A stretch of 64,000 nucleotides of DNA from Tamarix chinensis (GCA_030549775.1 CM060181.1:34318563-34382562); one strand, 5' to 3'. Counted from the stretch's first letter, positions 1 to 12,590 are shown. The notes: generated by a model not told the origin, from the letters alone. Program-made: numbers and translations.

Positions 1-190
1 ATATCGTGGTCCTCTTAACCTTTAAAGATGGGTGAGTGATTATGTCATCCCTCTTGAGCTAGTCCTCCATAACTGGTGTAGTTATAGGCATTGGTGAAGG
101 TTGAGATGCTCGGATCTAGCCTTCCATATATGCTCTGATGGTCGCCATGAAGGTTTTGATGCATTTGTAGCAGCGGATAGTAACCATCAT
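1..190 (-). mobile_element. gag N-terminal fragment of a Ty3/gypsy element (cut by the window edge)
   Basis: Read on the minus strand, the sequence from the ATG pair at 190-185 parallels residue by residue the better-preserved gag start at 16118-15921: a methionine-valine-threonine start, an AYxEG stretch, an I-R-A-x-Q-P-x-P run and an LKR motif. It has several in-frame stops, so it is a pseudogene. Upstream sequence (191 to about 420) also matches the leader at 16119-16484, so both belong to one family of minus-strand elements. The rest lies outside the window. Lineage (Tat/Retand-like, from the long LTR of the relative) is inferred. Confidence 0.6.
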
Positions 191-1079
191 GTCCTAAAGA
201 ATAAAATAAGTTAGGCTAAAGTCCAAGCCACCGAGTACTAAGACTTGCATAAACAAACACAAGCTAACTACGGTACATTCCTAACCCAACTCTCACTCAC
301 AAACATTTAGGCTTGAAATAATCAAAGTATATAAGAAAATCGAGAAAATAAATTCAATTCAAAGTCATCTATAGAGTAAAACTATCTTAGTAAAAATCTA
401 ATGGTATCAGTTTTAAAGTTCTCAAAATGCTTCAAATGCTTCTCCTAAAATACATTCAAAGATTTTCTAATTAGGAAATACTCCAAGAAATTCCTAGACA
501 GAATATTCAATCTTACTAAAGAGCGAAATTTAGCCAAAGATAGCTTAAATTATTATTGAACTCACCAATATCATGTACAAGGATGTTATGAGGTATTTAT
601 AAGACTCATAACAAGTTGTTACAACTAATTATAACAAATTAATAACTAGGTAGTTATCATCTAACCAACATGCACATTGGTTTTACAAATCTATTCATTG
701 GTATCAATTAGTTATAACTAACTTAAGTTAGTTATATCTAATTCTATATGTTGCCTAGTGGCTAAAAAATTAATTAGATTTAGATCTAAAAACCCTAATT
801 CTAATGTAATCCAATGAAACAATTAAAGGCATTAATTACAACATTATAAACACTAAATTAAATATGACACATATATGAAATGACAAGCTAAGAAACATTA
901 ATTTACATATAATAATAACCTAGGGTTTATAACAAGTTCAACATAATAATAAGGTTATTGCATGAGCTTGTTATCTCATCCTCTATGTATTTCATAGCTT
1001 GAATGTTTGAGTGTCTTGTACACAAAAATTTCTTAAGTATCTTCTCCTTGCAAATATGCAATATATCTTCAAGAAAATA
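191..1079 (-). other. Retroelement leader, then possible 3' LTR, no gene
   Basis: About 191-420 resembles the untranslated leader at 16119-16484, sharing the phrase AATGGTATCAGTTTTAAA. From about 430 to 1060 the sequence is AT-rich with many TTAGTTATAACTAA-like words and no open frame. Lying just beyond the integrase C-terminus of the next element, it is where that element's 3' LTR should be. No terminal TG/CA pair could be assigned, so this is inference. Confidence 0.35.
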
Positions 1080-2275
1080 TTAAAGAATCTTTATTAGAAG
1101 TGGTAGAAGTATTATTAAAAAAATTCTTAAGATGATTGACTCTATCATGAAGTATAGCAATTTATCACTATTAAGAGGATCATTAGATGTTGCTAAATCA
1201 TTCTCCCCTGGTTGAAAATAATTTGTCCTCAATTTCACATCATCATGATATGGAGACAAATCACCTACATTAAATGTTCTCAATACTCCATCATAAGAAT
1301 CTAGTAAATCAAGCTTATAAGCACTATCCCCAAACTTTCTAAGTATTTTAAAAGGTCCATATGCTCTAGAAACTAATTTTTGTATATAAATTAGGAAATA
1401 TTTATTTATGTAAATGTAACCATACCTTATCTCCTAGAGAAATTACCTTTTGAACTCAATGCTTATTGGGTTGTGCTTGATATCTTATGTTTTCTTTCTC
1501 AATGTTTCCTCATATTTATTTGTGAAGCTTTTGGAAATACTAAACTTAATCATTGGCTTCATAGATCTTTAATTCACCAATATTCAAGGGAACCATATTG
1601 ATAGGCATTTAAGGATTCACACCATACACCACCTCAAACTAACTTGAATGAGTTGTACTTGAAGGACTTTGATTGTAGGCAAAGTCAGCATGAGCTAACT
1701 TTATATCTCAATCCTTGATACTTTTATTTACCAAAATTCTTAATAAAGTGACAAGATTTTAATTTTTAACCATCGATTTATGATGGTGTGAAGTACTAAA
1801 TAATAACTTGGTTCCAAACATGTGTCATAAAGTATTCCAAAAGTAACTTAAAAAATTTACATCTTTATCTAAAACAATACTTTTAGGAACACCATGAAGC
1901 CTCACAACTTCTTTAAAATATAAATTAGAAACATGTGTAGCATCATTAATTTTATGAAATGGTATAAAATGATCTATTTTATATTATCTATTTTTCTTCT
2001 ACTATTATATATATTTACCATGTTGAGTTCTAAACAACCATAAGATGAATTCCATACTAACCCATTTCCATGGTTGATTAGGCACAGTTAATGTTGTGTA
2101 AAAAAATCTTATGAAATGAAATTTTACTCTTTTGACACATAAAACATCTACTCAAAATAGTTTGTACACCTTTTATCATCTATGTCTAATAGAAATTTTC
2201 TTGTAGCATTTCCAAGGTATTATAGGTACCAAATTGTGTAACTATTCCTTCTTTGTGTACCTCTTTAATAAGTAA
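1080..2275 (-). pseudogene. Integrase region of the gypsy element
   Basis: The C-terminal end (1283-1080) has the phrase TFNVGDLSPY followed by LRTNYFQPGEND, the typical tail of plant Ty3/gypsy integrases (chromovirus type). Just upstream (about 1430-1290) a GPFKILRKFGDSAYKL-like stretch is readable. The core between about 2275 and 1450 is recognisable only in short patches and is full of stops. No catalytic DDE triad can be assigned. Confidence 0.75.
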
Positions 2276-3293
2276 TTATCTTACACTCAATATATGTACA
2301 TAAAGTTTATTAAACTTGAACAAAGAGCCATCATGCAATACATAGTTACCATAAGTTTTATTTTTCTTGCATGCGTCATAAATATAAAAGAAATCATTAT
2401 CCTTAGGATACAAGTCTTTTAGCATTTCAAATCCAAGTAACTTAGCATCCATCATAATTAATAGCATAGATTTCCTAGATAAGGCATCAGCTACTACATT
2501 TTCTTTACCATTTAAATGTTTGACAGATAACACAAAGGATTATAAGAAGTTCACACATTTTGCATATCTTGGACTAACTTTCTTTTTTTCATGTACGTAT
2601 TTGAAACTTTCATTATTTGAATTTTATACAAAAGATTTACGCCTAAATAATGGCTCCATGTCTCTAAGACATGTGTGAAGGCAAAGAATTTATTATCATA
2701 GGTACAATAATTCAACTTGTCACTATATAATTTTTCACTAAAATATGAAATAAACCTCTTTTCTTCTGAAAGAAATCCTCTAATCCCTACCCCAATCACA
2801 TCACAAGTCACCTCAAATAGTAAAGAAAATTTTGGTAAGCATAGTACTATATCATCACATAATTTGGCTTTAAGAGCCTCAAAGGCTTAAGTGGCTACAT
2901 CCCCCCCCCCTTTAAACTCTCTCTTTTTCATAATTTGATTAATGGTTGTTGCAATGGTTAAGAAGTCTTTAATAAATTATCTATAAAATCTTCCTAATCC
3001 ATGAAAAGTTCTCACTTTGTGAATGTCCTTTGGAATATTCCATTCTTAAATAGCTTTAATCCTAGTTTGATCAACCTTAATGTATTTTCCACTCATAATG
3101 TAATCGAGAAAGATAACATTAGGAAGCATAAAATCATATTTATCTAATTTTTCATAAAGTTTAGTATCCCTTAACCTCTCAAATAATTTCCTTAAGTTGA
3201 TTTTATGATCATGTTTACTCTTACTATACACAAGGATATTTTCTAAGTAAACAACAATAGATTTTCCTAGACAAGGATGAAGGACTTCATTCA
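2276..3293 (-). pseudogene. RT C-terminal half and RNase H of the gypsy element
   Basis: 3293-3046 encodes the RT palm/thumb segment, with MNEVLHPCLGKSIVVYLENIL; the usual YLDD catalytic box reads YLEN, so both metal-binding aspartates are lost. 2811-2551 is RNase H, with GIRGFLSEEKRFISYFSEKL and NYCTYDNKFFA. 2533-2276 holds GKENVVADALSRK and LLGFEMLKDLYP, the segment that joins RNase H to integrase in chromoviruses. A frameshift and stops separate the parts. The RT segment continues at 6802 on the far side of the nested LTR. Confidence 0.85.
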
Positions 3294-6200
3294 TGTAACA
3301 CACCCATTTTTCACTACTGAAAAATTTTGTGTAAAACAATGCGGAAGCTAAACATACACTTAGGAAAAACATGGTGATGTAGTTGTACCTAACACAAGAT
3401 AGACATCTTCCACCTACCCCATATCAAGTTCTAGGCTAAAACAAGTTAACCAATTTAAAATAGAATGTGCAAGCTTAGATTACATAAATATTGTAAAGAT
3501 TTTTTACAATAAATGACCTTATTGCCCCTGACCAAATAAAATATAAGGAAAAGATACTTTAATACTATAAGGCTACATTAAAATGAGAATAGGGTGTGAC
3601 TCTAAAACCATGGTCCATCACGGACCCCACAAAATGTCTTGATGTCCGCATTCTCATGCCCCGAACCCAAACTGAGGTAGACTCACTATTGGTCGTCCTC
3701 AAAAACATGCACATGATCCTCTGCTCATAGGAATGAGTAGGCGATGGAGCAAACAAGTACATCATTACACTACGTACTGAGTAAGCCAAGTTACTTCCTC
3801 AACAAAAACACGAATATGCAATGAAAAATATATCATAACATGGATATCTCATATATCATGCATCATCCCTATATCATATATGTAAAGGTAATTAGTGCAT
3901 CTGAGCATACTATCATGCATAAATCAGGCAACACATAATACACCATGATTATCTTCATATTATAATCACACAAGTAGTCACACATATACAAGACAGATTA
4001 TTTCAAACAACCACTAAGGATTATTTCCCAAATTGCTCAATGGATTAGATTACACCATTCCCTTATCTATATATTGATACAGGTCAACAACTAGTCAATC
4101 CTTCCCATTATTAACTAGTTCACCATTTAAGCCATTATCCAAGTGTATATACTAGCTTTTATCCTTTTTGGTCATTCAAACTATTATTCCCATCATTATT
4201 CAATTATTAATCACTCACTTAGTCTTTATCTATATTTTATCATCTGATTACGTATCGTCCCAATTTTTATACTTGAGCAATGCAATGTGTACCACCCAAT
4301 AATCTCATATAAAATGGAAGCCTATCTAAATGAAGGGACATAAAGTCAAGGCCAAAGCCAATCTCTAAAGCGAACATAAGTCCAGGCTAAAGCCAATCAC
4401 CAAAATGGATAAAAGTCCAAGATGAAGCCAACTAATATAGATATAAGTCTAATCCAAAGCTAACCAATATAAACATGAGTCCAGACCGAAGCCAACCACC
4501 TAGGTAACCAACCCTTTAGTATCGATATACTTTAGTATCGATATCCTCTAGTACATCATCAGTATCTACAATAGGTAAGGCATCGGGACCTCTAAGGATC
4601 TCGCTCGAAGTTAAATCCCAAAGAAACCAATAAACGCCCAAAGGTAAAATAACCCCAATAACTAACTAAGGATCAAGCAACCCAGACCCATACACAACTC
4701 AATTATCTTTTGCTTTATGTGATTAGTATATTATTCATGAGGATAAATGATCACACAAGGCACATACAAAGAGCAAGCAAGGCATTAATATATTTCTTCC
4801 ATATTAATCCTTTCTATTTCCCAACCATGTTGGGTTTTCATTTATCCTTGTCCAATATTATTCATTCCCATCATATTATTTTATTCAAGCCCAAGCTATG
4901 CTTCATTAATCTTTTCTCAAAACCATCACATGTCCTAAGGGGTATACCCATTTAGCCTTTACAATGCTCATAGAATAGGTCATACATTATGATCCATTTA
5001 ATCCATTTATTAGGTCACTAATCCATGATAAGATATATATCTTATCCTCTTAACGATCATAGAACGGTCCCATTCATAGCCTCAAAGCATAACCAAACTA
5101 AAATAAATCAAATCACAAAAACCAATCAAACCAGTCGATCGGTTACACCAACAAGTTGATCAGTTTGACTCGACCAAACCCTACATCTTTTCAAACCAAT
5201 CGATCAGTTTGGACAAACCAATTGATTGTTCATAGACCAGTCAATCACTTCTACCTAACCAATCGATGGGTTTAAGCCAATAGTAAGACCAAGGTCTCTA
5301 CAAGCTTACCAGTCGATGGGTTGGGTCAACCGGTCGATTGTTTTGACCTAATCAATCGATCGATTTTCCATATAATAGCATCAAAGAATCATTTTCATGT
5401 AGATCATGCTCATGAATCTTCACTAAACCACATTGGAACATGCTTCAACATTGTATAACAATTTCTTAGCCAAATTAACTTGCATATCTCAACATTTAAT
5501 CACCACCACTCATTTTTCTCAAGTTTCATGCTTTTTGCTCAAAATGTACCATCTACCTATCCAAATCAAGTATTCAAGCTATATACATTCATGTGAACAT
5601 ATAAGATCAAATCAAAGAGGCTCATAACATGCATGAATACTCATAACCATTTTAGAAGTAACAATCACTTACTTGATGCAAGTAAAACTCCCTTAAACAA
5701 GAAATCTTAGAATGTGATATTCTCAACTTTCAAAACCATAAAACAACAATATGTAACTCAAAAATTTGCACATAACCTTAATAAATATGAATTTGAAATA
5801 GAAAGAAAGGATGAACATACCACACCCCAAAGGTAAAATAGGGAGTACTCAACTGAACTACTCAATCATTTCTCAAAGCTAACTATTTCTTACTTAATGA
5901 TTAAAGCAATAGGGAGCTAGAGAAAGGATAAAAAGAGTGAAAGGAATTTGACTACAAGGTTCGAAGTGTAGAAAAGAGAAAAATGAATACAAAAAGTTAG
6001 GGATATTTAGTGGCTGAAAGAAAGGTGAACAAAAGGAGTGATTAGGGATATTTATAGCTAACCAATTGAGAAGAATCATATAGGGTTTAGAAATAATTCA
6101 AAAACCCTAATACTTACCATTTGAATTCAAGCTAAATGAATGGATTTCGTTCAGGATATACTGACTTATTCTTCAGAGCTTAAATGGTGTTTCTAGATAA

Positions 6201-6801
6201 TGCGTGTCAATTAGACCAAAATTAAAGTTCATAAGAGGGGTAATGGAAGGTCAGCATAGAAGGAATCTTTCAATAATTAAAATCATGTCTGATATTGAAG
6301 TATTGATCTCAAAAATGTGCAAAGGTGAGAGGTGGAAGAAGACAAGGCTGAGGTCATCTCTTCCCTCAATTGTCCCAATTAACCTGTAGATCGATCTAAG
6401 GCTAAAGTCTTGGCTAAATGCATCATGAGAAAAGCTAAGAATCTATTAGAAACAATTCAACATAGGTTAACAAGGTTCAATTTCAATATAAGAAATTTTC
6501 CTAAATAATTAAGTTTCAAAAATATGCTTAGCTTAACAAACCAGTTGATCTGTTTGGCTTACCAGTCGACGATTTTACAAACCAGTTGATCGGTTCCCCC
6601 GCTATTCGACTAGTTTAGTCGAGTAAAAAAAACCATTTTATTAAAATGAAAAACTAGTCAATCAGTTTGCCTAAAAACGTAATAAATTTTCTTTTCCAAC
6701 GTTGTTTCAAATCTAACTTTACCTCAAACTAAATCAAAATTAAATACCCAAAATTAGAATAGTTATCATTCCAATGTTTTCTAAAAATGTGGGGTATTAC
6801 A
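3294..6801 (-). mobile_element. Solo long LTR (3.5 kb) of a Ty3/gypsy element, nested in RT
   Basis: The block starts TGTAACACACCC and ends GGGGTATTACA, inverted TG...CA ends typical of LTRs. It is flanked by 5-bp sequences ATTCA (3289-3293) and AATCA (6802-6806), a target duplication with one mismatch. On both sides the reading of the RT domain continues, so the 3508-bp block is an insertion without internal coding region: a solo LTR left by LTR-LTR recombination. It resembles 16485-20145 in start, end, and the shared phrase TTTTTCACTAC. Two clusters of the motif ACCAGTCGATCGGTTT lie at about 5125-5370 and 6540-6670. Confidence 0.85.
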
Positions 6802-7402
6802 AATCATTAGTCTCATGAAGGAGTTAGTTGTATTACACAACCCAAAAGGCATGACCATCCAAGCATAGGGATCATAATTAATTTTAAAGGCGTTTTTCTA
6901 CTCATTCCCTTCTATTATTCGCATTTGATGATATCTACCATGTAAGTATATATTAGAGAACACTTGTAAACCACGGAATTCAACAATCATGTCATCTAAC
7001 CTATGCATATAGCAACTATATTTTATGGTTATATTGTTAACAACTCTTGAATCTATGTGCATGCTCCATGTTCCATCCTTTTTAGGGACAAGTAAGGAGG
7101 GCACATAACCAAATCATACTTTCTCTAACATACCCCTTGTCTACTAACTCTTGTATTTATCTTTAAAGTTTCCTAGGTTCCTCTAAATTACATCTATAAG
7201 ATAGTTTATTAAGAAAATGCATTCTAAGGATTAAATCAATTGCATGCTCAATACTTCTCTTAGATAGTAATCCACGTAGATGTTCATTAGGGAAAACATC
7301 ATTGAACTCATCAAGTTGTCTATTAAGCTTAGGGTTATCATTTTTAATCTCCCCTTGTTGATTTTCTTTCATTATTAGAGCATAGCATACACCTTCTTCC
7401 AA
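6802..7402 (-). pseudogene. RT N-terminal half of the gypsy element
   Basis: 7402-7163 has NRQLDEFNDVFPNE and SIEHAIDLI, the lead-in to plant gypsy RT. 7104-6898 has LLVPKKDGTWSMHIDSR and the RLDDM and GRYHQMRI motifs of fingers and palm. Reading on toward 6802 gives the VMPFGLCN and FMRLM motifs, then the solo LTR interrupts inside the next codons. It has several stops and is not functional. Confidence 0.85.
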
Positions 7403-7880
7403 TACAAGTAATCATAGATTTTTCATTTAAGATCAAGTTTGTTATAGAATGTGGATCATTCATGCTAAGATCATCACATTTAGAAGGTTTTAGCTTATGC
7501 TTTGTTTTTGCTCTTCAAAAAAATATTAATTAGTAACATCATTATGTGTAACTTTTCTATCATATTACCATGGTATACTTAGTAATATACCACATGCATC
7601 TATTGATAAAACATTACATAACACATCATCATGATAATTACTAATTAGAAATGAGATAAGGGCTTGTTTTGTTACCTTGACTCCCTTATCCTTTCTTAGC
7701 TATTGAAGAGAATATAGCTTGGGATGATTTATGGTAGATAATCTAAGATCTTTGATTACTCTTTCACTAGATGCATTTGTGTACGAGCCACTATCTATGA
7801 TAATCTGATAACCCCGTTCTCTAATGCATCCTCTTCTCTTAAATATTTTATCTTATTGTGTTGCTTATTCTTTTGGTTGA
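7403..7880 (-). pseudogene. Aspartic protease region of the gypsy element
   Basis: On the minus strand near 7810-7560 an IIIDSGSYTNASS phrase is readable. It is the DSG-type active-site motif of plant Ty3/gypsy proteases and is followed by patches resembling the usual L-Q-W and V-L-C-D-V/ILLGRPW segments. Stops occur throughout. It lies in the expected place between gag and RT. Confidence 0.65.
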
Positions 7881-8039
7881 ACTTGAAGAATGTGTTGTAA
7901 CACCAAAAAAACCATCTAGGGACTCATCAAATTGATTTACATAATCTTATTTTGTTTTAGCCATGAGGACTTCTTATTCTTTATCCCTACAAGTTTCCAT
8001 GTCTTAGATCTCCCTTAAGCTTAGAACTCCTTGATTGGT

Positions 8040-8650
8040 TTATTCCCTTGCATAGTGTCCAAATCCTTTACATTTGAAACATTGCATGTTGGAGATATCC
8101 ATCACTTTGTTCTTTCCTTTTTCCTCATAAGTGGGACCTTGTATCTTCTCTATATTTATGTTGATAGAATGGGAACCATACTTTAAAGTAGATTCACTTG
8201 AATAACTCTTTGTAGTAAGAGGAGCATTCGATTTGTAGGCCTTGGTAGATTTCATTTGATTTTCATAATTTTAAAGACAACTTGATTTAATCCTTAAGAG
8301 AATCATAAGTATACATTTCTACCTTTTCACGAATCAAGTTATTAATGCCACCTAAAATCTAGCACATATTTGCTGGTTCTTTCTCATATATCACATATTC
8401 GTGCTAGTCTTTCATATTTTCTAGTATATTCTTCTTTAATAAAAAGCTCTTGCCTAAGGTATGGAATTTAGCATACGTTTCTTGCTCCTACTCCTTAAGA
8501 ATAAATTTCTTTCTTAGGTATTTTTTAAGCTTTCCCCATGACTTCATCTTAGATTTCTCTTCTCTATTATGTGTCCTTATTAAGTTATCATACCAAGCCC
8601 TAGAAATGGCAAGGAGCCATAAGACCCTAAGCTACTATTCAACTATTTGG
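8040..8650 (-). pseudogene. gag of the gypsy element with a broken zinc knuckle
   Basis: About 8650-8290 reads, in shifting frames, as a retrotransposon gag capsid region (W-Y-x-N, a SWGKLKKYLRKKF-like stretch and a Y-T-R-K-Y-E-like stretch). 8255-8040 ends in CFKCKGFGHYARE, a CX2CX4HX4C zinc knuckle whose last cysteine position is taken by a stop codon. This supports a gag identity for the 5' part of the element. Confidence 0.75.
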
Positions 8651-9960
8651 AAAGTAGCAAAAATCATCAGCCTAACATGTTGGATACATGTTAGCTAAAC
8701 AAATACAACCCATTAAAAGGAAATTACAAAGGTCTAAGCTTAATTACAGATTGCTCAAGTACTTGGGCTAGAACAACCATAAGGCCTAATACTACAATAT
8801 TAGCTCAATATCCAACCCATAAAAGATACAAATGATCCAAGCAACAATTCAAACTTGATCCAAACCTATATTCTCATCAATTTCGATCCCACAAAAGTAA
8901 TAATAAACAAAATTAGTATCCATAAAATTCCTAATATTTTAAAAATAAAAGTAAATATTGAGACTAAAATTTGAATTAAAATATAAATATTTTAGCCTAT
9001 CGGGATTTGCACCACCTTCCACCCATTGTTCAAAAACCCTGGCATGGTTGCATGAACGATGCTTTATAAAAACATTAGCATTCTAATGTAGGCAAACTCA
9101 TTATACACATGCTTCAACATCAATACCAAAATTGATAGGATTAACAGTTTGATGCAAAGTAGTACTCTAATATCCAAGCTTTGACATCAATGCCAAATTT
9201 GATAGGATTTGCAATTTCTCACTTCATGTCTATCATTGGTAATTACTGATTTTTTGCTCTAAGTCGAGCAAACCTTGGTAGCCCTTTTTGTGGATACTAT
9301 TCACAAGTTCTGCAAACATCTAATGAGTTACAAGCTCAACTTAGCTAATTAAAAAAAATTCTGTGTTTTTGGGAGATAACTATGTGGATTATGTTTTTTA
9401 GCTAATCATCAAATATTTTTTTAGCTGTCCAAGTTGTTGGTGGCTACTTATGATACTGACTCAACCGGCTGTGGACAAGCTCATTATAATTTTCCTTGTT
9501 ACCGACAAATTGAATAGGCCCGTCCCTCTAATTGCATAATCTCGAAGACTGTTTATTGGATTGTGAACCAGCTCATTAGTTTATATTTCTGCTCATTTTG
9601 GATCGTCTGTGTTATCCCTGTACTGGAAATCTTAAACAGATGTAAACTACATTTGAAAGTTATTTTGTGCTAAAGCTGGCACATGATGCTTTGCATAGAT
9701 GGCCTTATCCAATCAAGAACCTCTTAGATAGAATGATGTACACATGACTGCTCTTATAACCAGCCACAGTAATGACCCTATGTTTGTCAGCTCTTCAATT
9801 GCTTGAAATGAGGTTAATTGTCAAGTTGGATAAAATGTGTTTCTAGTTCAAAGCGTACCCATGACCTCATAGGTCAGCCTGCCTAACTTCACTGTGCTGC
9901 ACATAGATGTTCATTATACGTGAGGCATGCTGTGTAGTAGATTAATGCACTTCTGGTATA
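8651..9960. other. Intergenic, no gene recognised
   Basis: No open frame of note. The 5' LTR of the gypsy element should start here but no ends could be assigned. At about 9108-9145 and 9172-9212 a short passage (CATCAATACCAAAATTGATAGG and a diverged copy) is repeated. From about 9250 on the base composition is more even and looks like unique sequence. Confidence 0.4.
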
Positions 9961-10452
9961 GGGATGTAAACGGGGCGGGTTTGGGTCGGGTATTACCATA
10001 CCCGTATCCGTACCCGATAAGAAAATCCGTACCCGAATCCGTATCCGTACCCGAACGGATATCCGTTGACATATCCGTATCCGTATCCGTTGGATATCCA
10101 TTACCCGACGGATTATCCGTTTACCCGTTAATGAATATTATCCAACGGATAAATCCATTACCCGACGGATAAACCCATTTATAGTTAAGCCAAAAGACAA
10201 TTTTAACCTTAATTTATACTATATTTATTTTAAAATTAAGGGTAAAAGGGTAATTATATATCGGGTAAACGGGTACGGATATAGATACGGGTACGGGTAT
10301 GGATATCCCATACCCGTATCCGTACCCGAACCCGACGGATATTTTTTTCTATCCTCCATATCCGTATCCATATCCATTTATCCATATCCGTTTAAGTATC
10401 TGTCGGATAAAATCCGTCGGGTTTCGGGTAATACCCGCCCCGTTTACATCCC
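9961..10452. mobile_element. Fold-back MITE rich in CCGTATCCGTACCCG words
   Basis: The block starts GGGATGTAAACGGGGCGGGT and ends with the exact reverse complement of the first 15 bases (CCCCGTTTACATCCC). Both halves consist of repeats of ATCCGTACCCG and its complement, so the whole ~490 bp can fold on itself around an AT-rich centre (about 10190-10260). It encodes nothing; the YPYPYP-type reading frames are by-products of the repeat. The end sequence resembles hAT-type non-autonomous elements, but no 8-bp target duplication could be recognised. Confidence 0.75.
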
Positions 10453-11732
10453 TTCACCTATTTACATTTATGAAGGCTTATCCTATCACCAGCGGGAGTA
10501 GTGCACTAGTGCTCTGTGTTGTGATGTTACTGTATTGTGTCCAAAAATTTATTGTAGCTTCCTCACCTTTTTTTTTTCCCTTCCCCCACCCCTTCCCAAC
10601 AAAGGCTCAGTGAACAGATACAAGGAAGAAAGCGTTAGAGAAATAGCAATTGTGAAGAAAAGAAAGATGGGATGCAGCTCATGAAACCAGCCGGGAATGA
10701 ACCGTTCCATGCTTCCGTTAATGCTGCAAAATTAGCCCTTCATCTTACCTTGCAGGAATATCAATGCGATCTGCATCTTCTCCTACAAGAACACTGATTC
10801 CGGGTATCAACGACCTTTGCTATGGGCACCAGGTTGCTATAGAATTCTGTGAATGATGAACCAATCTAATCTGTTGGAGGGTACATCATGATGCTTATGA
10901 AGATTTACACTGTCTGACCACTTCCTGTTTATACGGCCTTTACCTTCGCCCTTTTCAGAATAAGAATAGTCCTGAGAAAACCTCCTGAATAAATTGATTA
11001 AGCCAAGGCTCTCAAAAGCTACCTTATTGGGTCTTCAGTGTTTAACTATTGATATCCTAAAACAGAAAACCCACTCTTGATGCGCATGCAGATCCTAGGC
11101 CAGACTTGGAGCTTTACGTGGCGAGAAGGGAACAACTTAGCCCATAAATTTAAGCCTCACTGTGCAAGAACGGAACAACTTAGCCCATATAATTGCGAAG
11201 CATGATGATTTTGATGTACGGGGAGAATGTATTCTTGAATAATCGGTAATTGCTTTTGCAACTCTTGTCTTGCTTCATATGATATAATAAAAGCATCGAT
11301 GTCTTTATCATCGACGCCTTTATTGTCAAAAAGGAATAGATAAGATCAATCGCACAATGTTTTCCTTCGCCCACATACCTCCTTTAGAGGCCTGATCAAA
11401 CCAAAGGTACCATTGTATAGTCCGTAGAAGTCTTTTTTCTTTTCCTTGTTATTAAGGAAATGCTAAAGGTTTCCCCGCTTAGGTACCATTGTAGTTCACT
11501 TCTCTCATCCATTATGAAGGATTTGAAAATATCATCACTTTTACATCCGAACACAACCAGATGAATATACCAGATGACCATCAATCTAGATTTGGTAAAC
11601 TTTTGCATCAACCATGCTTATGGTGAACATTTATCATATAAATTATATGGAATAACCCACCTACAAATACACTATTTTACGCTGACTTTAGTCATCTTTG
11701 AAAGTCAGAAAAAATTCCTAGAAGGGCTATTA
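10453..11732. other. Intergenic, one possible degenerate exon on the minus strand
   Basis: Mostly unique-looking sequence without a long frame. On the minus strand 10846-10749 is bounded by a TCACAG acceptor and a GTAAGA donor and reads as well-formed protein if one small frameshift is allowed (phrase SVLVGEDADRIDIPA). The family is not recognised. A 24-bp phrase GGAACAACTTAGCCCATA occurs twice (about 11127 and 11173). Confidence 0.35.
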
Positions 11733-12105
11733 CACCACCCTAGAAAGTGTTTTTAATAACGAATTTTTAATAGATTTAATAACCGTTACCAACCGTTATT
11801 AAATCTCGCGTTATTAAAGTTTTAATAATGGTTATAAAACCATCATAAAAAGATAAAAATATATGCCAAATTTAGTCACATTACACATGTTTTAATAACA
11901 GTTATTAGATAAAACCATTATTAAAACACGATGTTTTGTCAACGATTATTTACTATAACCGTTATTAAAATTTGTGGTTTTGTCAACAATTTTTTGATAT
12001 AACCGTTATTTTAAATAAGGTTTTAGCAGCGGTCATTCATTATAACCATTATTAAATGTTGTTTTAATAATGATTTTTACTAAAACTGTTATTAAAACAA
12101 TAAAT
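11733..12105 (+). mobile_element. Truncated CACTA end, same family as 12337-15543
   Basis: CACCACCCTAGAAAGTGTTT at 11733 aligns with the inverted right end of the CACTA element at 15543 (CACTACCACTGAAAGGGGTT). It is followed by the same family of subterminal words (AACCGTTATTAAA and its complement), diverged, up to about 12100. A TA run (12108-12130) then follows. No second terminus was found, so this is an old fragment or deletion derivative. Confidence 0.6.
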
Positions 12106-12364
12106 TTATATATATATATATATATATATTGGGCAGTTTGTTCTAGCCCATATACATAAATGTATGCTCGAATATTTACTAAATCTGCAATTAGTAAAAC
12201 ACTACCTTTAACTCTAGAAATTCATAGGCATACCACGAGTTTGGTAGCTCTACACACTATAAACTCATAGTTCTTAGATCTACAATTCCAAACTCAAAGT
12301 TGGTAGCTAAACTATAATATACAAAGTCTAGCATATCACTACTACGGAAACAGGAAATAATAAC

Positions 12365-12590
12365 GGGACATTAATAACGGTAGTTCGAAAACCGTCATAA
12401 AATGCGTGAAAATTAATGCGCGGGAAGTTTTAATAACGGTTTTAAGTAATAACCGTTATTAAAAGTTTCAATAACGGTTCAAATAAGAACCGTTGTCAAA
12501 ATTGGCCTGGTTTTAATAACGGTTCCTGTAATAACCGTTATTAAATCATGTTTTAATAACGGTTCTTTCAGGAACCGTTATTAAAAGTTC
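12365..12590. repeat. Left subterminal repeat array of the 3.2-kb CACTA
   Basis: About ten copies of TTTTAATAACGGTT or its complement, mostly as inverted pairs a few bases apart (TAATAACGGTT...AACCGTTATTA), so each pair can form a small hairpin. It is the mirror of the array at 15136-15530. Known role in the family: binding sites for the accessory transposase. Confidence 0.85.

Larger units (their letters stand above)
1080..8650 (-). mobile_element. Decayed Ty3/gypsy (chromovirus-like) retrotransposon, split by a solo LTR
   Basis: On the minus strand, falling coordinates give gag (8650-8040), aspartic protease (about 7880-7560), reverse transcriptase (7402-6802 and 3293-3046), RNase H (2811-2551), the linker before integrase (2533-2276) and integrase ending near 1080. 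This gag-PR-RT-RH-IN order is that of Ty3/gypsy. Every domain is broken by stops and frameshifts. The run is interrupted at 3294-6801 by an unrelated solo LTR. No clear flanking LTR pair was found; the 5' LTR should lie above about 8650. Confidence 0.85.

Noticed and set aside
3565..3789. 74-codon minus-strand frame in the solo LTR
   Set aside because: Lies in the LTR; the similar phrase at the matching place in the second LTR is not open, so no coding role is supported.
9889..10613. Frames rich in YPYPYP and RIRIRVR
   Set aside because: They arise from the ATCCGTACCCG repeats of the fold-back MITE.
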